DNA of 54,329 bases from Fragilariopsis cylindrus CCMP1102 (lineage: Eukaryota > Bacillariophyta > Bacillariophyceae > Bacillariales > Bacillariaceae): positions 1 through 54,329 of the forward strand of contig FMBT01000147.1 in assembly GCA_900095095.1 (NCBI GenBank). The letters are read 5' to 3'. The position numbers and the translations under genes were made by a program. The notes beneath the pieces are model-generated. The model ran no database searches and was not told the origin of the DNA. It was given only the letters and a program-made list of their open reading frames with translations. This document shows positions 47,101 through 54,329 of this stretch, piece after piece (the first letter of the stretch is position 1; the number at the start of each line of letters is the position of its first letter).

Positions 47101-50010
47101 GCTCTCCAAACTGATATCCAAGAACGTGTGTTATCATGGGTAGATTGTGTAGCACGAAGGGGGTCACATTCTGCGATCTTACCTATAGGATTAGTTCCAA
47201 CCAATATGTCTCCGGATGAAGCCAAACGACGATGTCTTGTCATGCAAAAATTAATCATGGAGCAAATACGCAAATTTCCGTCAAACGTCGTTCCACCTAA
47301 AGTTCTGTGCGGCCCTGAAACAGTTATCTGTGTTTCATTAGATACTAATATGGGCTTGGATTATCTAGAAAGAATGATTTTAGACATTGCAAATCCAAGT
47401 CATAATGTATTTGATCATGTCGGAAGACCTGTACCACCAGGGACGGTTGAGATAATGGATTGTTGCGCACGATTAAAGGCGAATTCACATAAATTGATCT
47501 TAGTGGATCACTTAATGGTAGAACTACCAGCGACTGCAAAACTTTCTGTCGAAGTTGTTATGCAGGCGTTGCAGTTTTTGGCCAGTATCGGAAAGCTCTT
47601 TTACTTTGGTGGCTCGAATTCGATGCTAAGGCATTATGTTATTTTGAATCGTAATTGGTTAGTTAGTGCCCTCTCGAGCATTCTGCGTAATGATTTAGAA
47701 AGGGAATTAATAGAGACGCGACGATTCATGATGATCCAAAGCTTTTACAGCGATCAGCAATTCCAAGAAAGTCATGTAACTAAAACTTTCAATCTGAATA
47801 ATTCGAGCTGCCCTATTTTGTCAAGTCAAGATACGCAAATGCTTTGGCAGTCGAGAACTTTTATGACAGAAGCTGCAGATCTATCGTCGCAACTATCAGA
47901 GAACACCGTATCACGATCCGCTATGTTTGGCTTCTTAGAGCATCTTTTGGTTCACACAGGTGTCTTCTTACCATTAGAAATCGACCGCTTTACTTCGACT
48001 GATAAGATTTACTTTGTACCTTCCCTCTTATCTCAAGCCAGTGCTAGAGATGTTTGGACGTACAAAAGTAGCGAGTCCTGGGTAAGTTATTACAAATAAT
48101 TTATAAGCCATCAAATCCATCGAATACCACGTATCCTACTGGAATGACTTGACTCATTCATTTACCTATTTTGTTCCATCCTTTTCTCCTCCTCTTTCGT
48201 TCCATTGGTACTACTACTACTACCAGATGACGACACTTTGTCACTCTTGGGTAAGTCGTTAATTTCGGCCAAGCTATATTTCAAAATCCGATCCTAGAGC
48301 ATCGGATATCTAACTCCTGCAAGTCATTAACTAATGAACTTTTTTCTTCCTGCTTATATAACTACAGCTCTTTCGTGATGGGGCACCAGTTGGACTCATG
48401 GAAAAGGTTACAGTTGCATTGCTACGGGACTTGTACGAATCTTCTCATGCCATGGATGAAAAACCTTCGAGAGTAGATATCAACGAGGATTCTCAATCGC
48501 AGTTACATTCCCATCCCAATCTTCAGCGATCACAGACGTTCCCTTTTGGTCGATCATCTTTGACGGAATTCGTAGGTTCGCACAATGGCGAGCCGATTGG
48601 TCAAATAAAGATACATCAGTTTGTTTGTTGGAAGAATAGCTTGTTAATAAAAGTTGGACGAGTATTTCCTGAAGCAAATGAAATCCGCGAGGCAATTATC
48701 GAAATCTTTGTTGCTGTCACAGACCAGGTATCACCACATAGTGTGGCATCCGATGCTATGCGATCCGATATGCAGAGATTGGTGGTCAGTGGCAAAGGGC
48801 AACTGGGTCTGCATGGACATAAATTATGGAAAGGGGGATATAACATTGTGCTAGACTCCATCAAAGCTAGTGTGGCTAACAGCACCAACGTTGAACGGTA
48901 AGAATTGCTAATGCGAATAATGAATCCTCATAGTCTGGGATGCAAACAAAATTTCCTTGCTTTTTTTCACACTCGTAATTTTTCCTTGCTTCTTTCCTCT
49001 TTAGTCAAGTAGTTTGTCCGGAGTGCTTAGCTCATCAATTGGCGCGAAGCGCCAGTACGTGGAGTTGGGACAGTGTGCGTGCAGCTTCTGATCCTATCGT
49101 CCGTTGTATGCGGGGTCACAAAGTGGACAGAAATATGATTTGTGGTACAGTCCCTACCACTGATAAATCAGAAGATGGATTCAAAGTGGGAAATGTACAC
49201 AAGAAACTAGTCAAGGATTTGTTGCCCTCTGTTGTAGTTGTGGGGTTATGGGATGACGAATTAAATGCGATTCGTCAAGTAGGTAGTGGATTCGTTGCGA
49301 GTAGAAAAAATGGACTAATCGTGACAGCGGGACATACCCTATTCAATATGGACCCTGGTCGTAATTTTGGAAAACCTCTTCTTGGTATGAAAGATGCCAA
49401 AGTTGTTATAGGACTAATTCCTGATAATAAAGAGAATAATAAAATTGCAGTCTTTCGTTATTTCGCGGAAATTGTTGCAGAAGATATTCACAATATGGAT
49501 GCTTGTATTCTAAAGATTACTACAAAGCTTGAGAACGATGTCGCCGATGCTGCGCTGATTGGTGGCCAATCAAAAAGTCTCGTCCAGAACTTTCAAGAGG
49601 AGTCACTGCCGTCACTGAAGATAACAAGTCGATACGAATTAGAGCAGTCGGTCCGAATAATAGGATTCAACCAGGGCGGCGAAGGTAGATTGGAAAAAGG
49701 CAAGCATGTGAATCGATCTGCAGACGTAGTCCAAGGTTATATCTGTAAGCAATTTATTCCATCAGATGATCATTCCTCCAGCAGTGGCGATTCGTCATCA
49801 AGTGAAGGTGTATTCGCCCCTAGGGAAGAAATTGTGATAAATAATTGTCCCACTATCGATGGCCACTCAGGTGGGCCCTGTGTTAACGATGAAGGGAAAG
49901 TTATTGGTATATTATCTAGAGCCGATCCTGTTGATCGCGGTAGATGCTATCTAGTGCCATCCAGCGAAATCAGAATCTTGATCAATAAGGCTAAGAAACG
50001 AGGACCCTGA
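44152..50010 (+). CDS. Roc-COR (ROCO) protein fused to a trypsin-like serine protease
   Basis: Four exons: 44152-48081, 48227-48250 (24 bases), 48368-48897 and 49005-50010; about 1,829 residues. The first 830 or so residues are low complexity (Ser, Asn, Gln, Asp) with basic patches. A Roc-like domain follows: IVLMGDNTVDKSGLGRLL, with Asp where the P-loop Gly is expected, then LYLLVWDMG. The COR domain covers ANSHKLILVDHLMVELP, LQFLASIGKLFYFGGSN, RNWLVSALSSILR and ASARDVW, and continues through the micro-exon (MTTLCHSW) to LFRDGAPVGLMEKVTVALLR. A Cys/His cluster (VVCPECLAH, VRCMRGHKV) links to a trypsin-like domain with catalytic His (VTAGHTLFN), Asp (NMDACILKI) and Ser (DGHSGGPC). All exons read cleanly. 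ROCO proteins are usually kinase or death-domain linked; the protease at the end is the odd part. A signalling or stress role is inferred. Confidence 0.85.
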
Positions 50011-50195
50011 AGAAATCAGGCATCCTTCGCAAGCTAGCAATACCTCGTGAAGGACCTTACAAAGTTATAAAACATAACAGCAATGGATCGATATTAATAG
50101 AAAAATCCCCCACAGACATTAAAAATGTCAATGTGAGGAGGGTTACTCCATACTATCGCAAACTTGAAACTCCTACCATCACAACAGTTGAATGA
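50011..50195 (+). mobile_element. LTR-retrotransposon integrase C-terminal remnant
   Basis: Directly after the protease stop, another frame reads GILRKLAIPREGPYKVIKH, then ILIEKSPTDIKNVNV and RRVTPYYRKLE, up to a stop at 50193-50195. The GPYKV...VNVRRVTPYY pattern is that of the C-terminal end of retroviral-type integrases (the GPY/F module) in LTR retrotransposons. Only this scrap is present; no reverse transcriptase or LTR was recognised nearby. A possible continuation (RRLFEILNIDRRRMQC) in another frame, up to 50270, is unproven. Confidence 0.6.
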
Positions 50196-50524
50196 CAATA
50201 GAAGACTATTTGAAATACTTAATATAGATCGGAGGAGAATGCAGTGCGTAGATATCACGGGACTGGTTCACTAGTGATTCATCGCTAAAAGACAATCAAT
50301 CGCTAACGAACTGCATCCACTAAGAATGGATGCATCTCTAGAATAGAACTAATGCTTATAATATACATTATCTCACATATGAAAGCCTCTTCCCTATATA
50401 CTAGTCTAGGGCATGGCATGATTTCATGCGTTATTGATAAGATGGATGTGCAACGCCTTACTATTTTTTCTGTAGCAGATAATTGTCCATATGTTAAAAT
50501 ATTTGATTTGTCAGTGTCTATTTA
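50196..50524. other. Intergenic, possibly element-derived
   Basis: Between the integrase remnant and the ALG9 stop. No clear gene; the 81-codon ORF starting at 50352 is unsupported. Confidence 0.5.
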
Positions 50525-52681
50525 TTATTTTTTGGCATACAAGACAAAGTCACTATATTGCACCTCCCCACTTTGTATGGCACTTTCGTGTAGATGAGGA
50601 ATATACAATATACGATGTAAAGTACTCGTAGTAGCTTCAGAGTTAAAGAATGGTACTTGTACGATCGGTTGCCATTCTATTATATCACTATTACTGCTGT
50701 TTCCTTGTTCTGTACAAGAATGTAACGACGTCGAGAGTTCCACTAGAAAGTCACAATTTCCTAGTGACATATACGAACCTGGTTCGGGCAGATTCTTGTC
50801 GTTAAATTGGTTGGTAGTAGATGATGATGATGATGGTGATGATGAAAACGAGGGCGGGCCACTACCATCCTTAGTAAAGGGTTGTGGAAGTTGTCCTGTG
50901 AAAGTGGATGGCGCAAAGCCGAATATAACGTCAGATGAATCTACTGATTCTATGAAGAAGCTAGAGGGGAACCGATACCATTCTCCGCACGTGCAAACGA
51001 CGGTCGGTGTGATAGATGATTTGGAATCACTCCCTTCGACGACATTTAGTGATACATTTTCCTTGGAAATTGCATCTGGTATCTGTGCATATAATAATAG
51101 CGGTGCAGAGTAGTATCGGGAAAGGGCAATAGTTCTACTCCAAGAAATAATGCCAGCTGGAATCCAAATCATCGCCAATAAAAAAACACTTAGTGGTATT
51201 ATGCTTGTCATCTTTTCTTGTTCTCGTTCTTTTTGTGATTTTGCTATCCACCATGGATGATTCAATAAACCTTGTACGAATGAAACACTAACTATAGCTG
51301 CTCCCAAACACAGACAAGGATAGATAGGGTACAGAAAGCGTTCCTCTTTATGTGGTCGGGGCACCACCACTGCTAGCCATAGATACAGTGGTACCATCAA
51401 GATCCAACCATCCTTCCACGTAGAGGAGGAGGAAGACGATATCTGTTTATTATTATTACTACTAGCATTTCGTTCAGAGTTACACCTCACTAATAAAGAC
51501 CACATCAGCGGCAATATTCCTGCAATGCCCACAACAGCAACATAGTTTAGATTTAGTACCAGATTTTTGATATAGTATGACAATGGTTCCACTCCGTATA
51601 ATTCATCACCACCAGCCTGTGTATTGTACAATAATATATTCCATAAGGGCGACACGATACGACCGTAATGTTGATAATCTATGAACATCACCAACCCTTG
51701 TACTAGGATAGTAATAGGGATAATCCACAGAAAAACGAATATCATCAGTCGTTCACGTTCTACTAGTTCTCGAACTAACACACCAATACCGAGAGGAACC
51801 AACACCAGTACACCGAAGGGCCAGCCGATGGCGAGCGTTGCCAGTATAGCTAAAACACAAAAACGTCCATGCTGTTTTCTTAAAAATGCTGCCGCCGCAT
51901 ATAACCATAATCCCATTAAAGTGGAAGAAGGTAATAGAGCAGCTGACGCATGAGCTGTTCCCGCAGCCGATATGAGTAAAAATTCAGTCACCCATCCGAC
52001 AAGAGCAAACCACAAGCTTGTATACATGTAAACATTAGTAACCGTTGTACTTGTAGTAGAAGTGTCATCTGTTTGATTCTTCTTCTTTTTCTTCTTTTTG
52101 TCGTCATAATCATCTTCGCTTATTATCGTCGTAGTGTGTTTATGGTGGCTGTCGTCGGTTTCTGTTGTTTCACCTTGTTCGACGATAGCTCGACAAAAGG
52201 AAACTTCTCCATATGCCATCCATGCTCCTAAAGTGGCACGTAACAACACAAATACTGCGATCTTTGATGACCGTGATGGATCAAAAATTTGATCTGTTAA
52301 TAAAGACCAGAACCAGGATGGTGGAACGCTTCGACGAAGAATTTGTAGATAAATCCGGGCCAAAAATACCAATGGTGTCAAGTATGCGTACGTTCGTAAG
52401 GCATATTCGTTCGAATATTCCCATGTTTGAAAGCCCAATAAACTGCCACTATTACTATTACTACTATTACTGTCGTTGACTGCTGCTGCTGCTGCTGCAG
52501 CATTTATATTGTCGTCGTCATCTCGAAATAATAAATAATGCACAACTTCCCAATAATTAAAGGTCTCGTCACAATCCATGATCGGCATACGATTTGCTAA
52601 AGCAATACGATATCCAACGTGAATGGGTAAGACGACAAACGTCCAAATCCAACAGGATGATGACAAATACGATGACGGCAT
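50525..52681 (-). CDS. ALG9: ALG9-type alpha-1,2-mannosyltransferase (GT22)
   Basis: Adds mannose from dolichyl-phosphate-mannose to the lipid-linked N-glycan precursor in the ER lumen. A single uninterrupted 718-residue ORF from the ATG at 52681. GT22 hallmarks: MDCDETFNYWEVVHYLLF at about residue 34, with the acidic catalytic pair, then GFQTWEYSNEYALRTYAYL, which is the ALG9 form. A second hallmark, RPHKEERFLYPIYP, lies at about residue 440. Many hydrophobic segments lie between. The C-terminal lumenal part ends with EPGSYMSLGNCDFLVELS, as in ALG9. Longer than yeast or human ALG9 because of low-complexity inserts (an Ala/Asn/Ser run after the first hallmark and a Lys/Asp-rich loop near residue 195). 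ALG12 and the GPI mannosyltransferases are less likely. Confidence 0.95.
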   Translation of the reverse strand: MPSSYLSSSCWIWTFVVLPIHVGYRIALANRMPIMDCDETFNYWEVVHYLLFRDDDDNINAAAAAAAVNDSNSSNSNSGSLLGFQTWEYSNEYALRTYAYLTPLVFLARIYLQILRRSVPPSWFWSLLTDQIFDPSRSSKIAVFVLLRATLGAWMAYGEVSFCRAIVEQGETTETDDSHHKHTTTIISEDDYDDKKKKKKKNQTDDTSTTSTTVTNVYMYTSLWFALVGWVTEFLLISAAGTAHASAALLPSSTLMGLWLYAAAAFLRKQHGRFCVLAILATLAIGWPFGVLVLVPLGIGVLVRELVERERLMIFVFLWIIPITILVQGLVMFIDYQHYGRIVSPLWNILLYNTQAGGDELYGVEPLSYYIKNLVLNLNYVAVVGIAGILPLMWSLLVRCNSERNASSNNNKQISSSSSSTWKDGWILMVPLYLWLAVVVPRPHKEERFLYPIYPCLCLGAAIVSVSFVQGLLNHPWWIAKSQKEREQEKMTSIIPLSVFLLAMIWIPAGIISWSRTIALSRYYSAPLLLYAQIPDAISKENVSLNVVEGSDSKSSITPTVVCTCGEWYRFPSSFFIESVDSSDVIFGFAPSTFTGQLPQPFTKDGSGPPSFSSSPSSSSSTTNQFNDKNLPEPGSYMSLGNCDFLVELSTSLHSCTEQGNSSNSDIIEWQPIVQVPFFNSEATTSTLHRILYIPHLHESAIQSGEVQYSDFVLYAKK

Positions 52682-53227
52682 TGTATGGTGTCTTTGTTCA
52701 GAGATGATGTTCTTAGTGGCGAGCCGACACGACCGTTGACTTGCTAGCCTTTCTTGAGGCGGTAAAGAGCGAAAAGCGTGTAGCTACTTTACTAAATAAC
52801 AAGTTATAGATATGTTCACAGATGCTCTTATCGACGAATTGTCATTGTACAACATACAACACATATATGCATAGTCCTAATCGAATAAGTTTACAAGTTA
52901 CATTATTTCGATACTGTAAAAGATTTTCAATTTGATTTGAGACAATTAACTCGTGACTAAATTAATTATGAGTCATGGAAAACCACGCGCGTTCTCTTGT
53001 TTTGTTAGTCACGAGCAGACTGATAAAACGTGATCCAATCCCTCGCGTTTGAAGACATATGACCGTATGACATCTATCTTAGTCATACAAGAAAAATAGC
53101 TAACTTCACATCCAAACGCACATAAAGCGAAGGAAGAAGCAGACGACAAATAGGACTAATAGCCACAAGACAGTTGAGATATTATCTCTTTATTTATCTT
53201 TTTAATTAATCTATTAGTAGCACCATC
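52682..53227. promoter_or_regulatory. Upstream region shared by ALG9 and the small TPR gene
   Basis: 546 bases between divergent start codons. No motif stands out. Confidence 0.45.
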
Positions 53228-53788
53228 ATGGCGGACCGAATGAAGAAACTACAGATCGCCCAACAGCATTACGATGTCGGAAAGGATCTATCTTGGAATA
53301 AGGGTGAATTTGACACGGCTCTTGTGGAATTGAAGAAGTCGGTACAAATTCGCGAATCTATCTTGAGTATGTACCATGATGATACATCGAAGTCGTACTA
53401 CGAGATCGGTCGGGTGTTATTTGCACAGAAACACTATACCGACAGTTTAACGTCCTATCGGAAATGTTTGCGGATCCGTGTGAGTCTGTACGGGAAGTTC
53501 AACACCGACGCGAAGAATACCGACCATTGTGTCCGTCTTGTGGTGCAAGCGAAGGGTCTGTATAGTGGAAGAGAAATCAACGAGGCGGTGGATGCGATCT
53601 ACAAATCAATCGGCCATGAAATCGCTGGTGACACCTATCGTAAAGCCGGACGGAATGCGGAAGCTCAATTGGAATATATTAAAGCTGCTGCCATTGAGGA
53701 ATATTTCTTTGGGAAAAGTGGAGAAATTCTTGGGGAACTCAATCGAAAGGCTGGGATTAAAGCACCTCCTCCACCGGGTGGACGCTAG
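53228..53788 (+). CDS. Small TPR protein
   Basis: 186 residues, single exon, no breaks. It has three TPR-like helix pairs: YDVGKDLSWNKGEFDTALVE with KKSVQIRESIL, YYEIGRVLFAQKHYTDSLTS with YRKCLRIRVSLYG, and AGDTYRKAGRNAEAQLEYIK. The pattern is kinesin-light-chain-like. Starts at the first ATG (ATCATGGCGGACC) and ends KAPPPPGGR. Probably a soluble adaptor; partners unknown. No link to the larger TPR gene at 31 kb beyond the shared fold. Confidence 0.78.
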   Translation: MADRMKKLQIAQQHYDVGKDLSWNKGEFDTALVELKKSVQIRESILSMYHDDTSKSYYEIGRVLFAQKHYTDSLTSYRKCLRIRVSLYGKFNTDAKNTDHCVRLVVQAKGLYSGREINEAVDAIYKSIGHEIAGDTYRKAGRNAEAQLEYIKAAAIEEYFFGKSGEILGELNRKAGIKAPPPPGGR

Positions 53789-53898
53789 AATATTATTATA
53801 CTAGGCGGATGATCTTTTGCTTTGGGTGATCTATCTTTTGGACACGTGAATTTTTTAAGAGTGTTATAAATATACATACAGTATTGTTTAAAAAAAAA

Positions 53899-54324
53899 CT
53901 ATTTCCTGATATTTTGATGCATTAATTGTTCGTGGTTACCATACAATTGTAGGTCTTTAAACCAATATTTTGCAATATTAGTAATTCTTTTCCCCTCTAC
54001 TTCTTCTTCTGTCGTTATGATCCCCCTTGTTACAATTCGAAATTCTATCATGTCAGTTTTTTGTATTTTTACAAGCAGAAAATAGAGAAACATATTTCTA
54101 TAGCCTAGATAGATTTGTTTCTGCTTTAAAGTGCGGCAAAAAGCCATGCAATCGAAGGTCAAACACTGTTCTGGTTCCCCAACCAGTGGAAAGCTTTTAG
54201 AACCAACCCTACAATACCTAAAGTGGAATACCTTTTTTTCTGAATTGATTGCTTTAAGTTTATTTATGGATGTTATATTACGAGGTTCCAGATCAACCAC
54301 ACTAATTGTGTGATGTGCCATCAA
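53899..54324 (-). CDS. Unidentified ORF, possibly partial
   Basis: 141 codons, starting near the right edge and convergent with the small TPR gene. The translation (for example EPEQCLTFDCMAFCRTLKQK and ITNIAKYWFKDLQLYGN) has no recognised domain, signal peptide or TM helix. Its length exceeds the surrounding noise ORFs and it may extend past the window, but nothing proves it is expressed. It could be a fragment of a gene or of a mobile element. Confidence 0.25.
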   Translation of the reverse strand: MMAHHTISVVDLEPRNITSINKLKAINSEKKVFHFRYCRVGSKSFPLVGEPEQCLTFDCMAFCRTLKQKQIYLGYRNMFLYFLLVKIQKTDMIEFRIVTRGIITTEEEVEGKRITNIAKYWFKDLQLYGNHEQLMHQNIRK

Positions 54325-54329
54325 ACGAT

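Overview
The window looks like nuclear DNA from a diatom, most likely a pennate. The supporting signs are GT-AG introns with GTAAGT-type donors, AT-rich intergenic DNA with many microsatellites, an HSF-type factor of the kind expanded in diatoms, Lys/Ser-rich silaffin-like secreted proteins, and a carbamoyl-phosphate synthase whose leader resembles a diatom plastid-type bipartite presequence (signal peptide, then a Phe right after the predicted cut). No prokaryotic operon, CRISPR array or rRNA was seen.

Layout. 0-5 kb: the 5' end of a cytosolic-type leucyl-tRNA synthetase (-), an HSF-like factor (+) and a secreted thioredoxin-like protein (-). 5-7.5 kb: a Golgi-type membrane protein that joins a LicD-like domain to an endonuclease/exonuclease/phosphatase domain. 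9-21.3 kb: four same-strand paralogues (called A to D here) encoding silaffin-like type I membrane proteins. Each has a signal peptide, a Lys/Ser/acidic region, a Pro/Thr linker, a conserved pre-membrane domain, one TM helix and a cytosolic tail with GET and dileucine-type motifs. 22-29 kb: a winged-helix-like protein, ribosomal proteins eL34 (-) and eL36 (+) as a divergent pair, and an MTD1-type methylene-THF dehydrogenase (-). 31-36 kb: a TPR protein and a heme oxygenase. 37-42 kb: a fused glutamine amidotransferase/carbamoyl-phosphate synthase. 43-54 kb: mitochondrial ATP synthase epsilon (-), a large Roc-COR protein fused to a trypsin-like protease, a retrotransposon integrase scrap, ALG9 mannosyltransferase (-), a small TPR protein and an unidentified ORF.

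Many conserved genes (LeuRS, CPS, heme oxygenase, LicD-EEP, TPR, the paralogue family) are broken by single-base frame changes. Often these sit at short homopolymers and are later compensated. I read them mainly as consensus errors rather than decay, so the affected genes are given as one span with the breaks noted.

The two most interesting items are the four-gene silaffin-like membrane protein array, a possible cell-wall or silica-vesicle locus, and the Roc-COR-trypsin fusion. Housekeeping genes around them (translation, one-carbon metabolism, carbamoyl phosphate, N-glycosylation, ATP synthase) show no obvious functional clustering.
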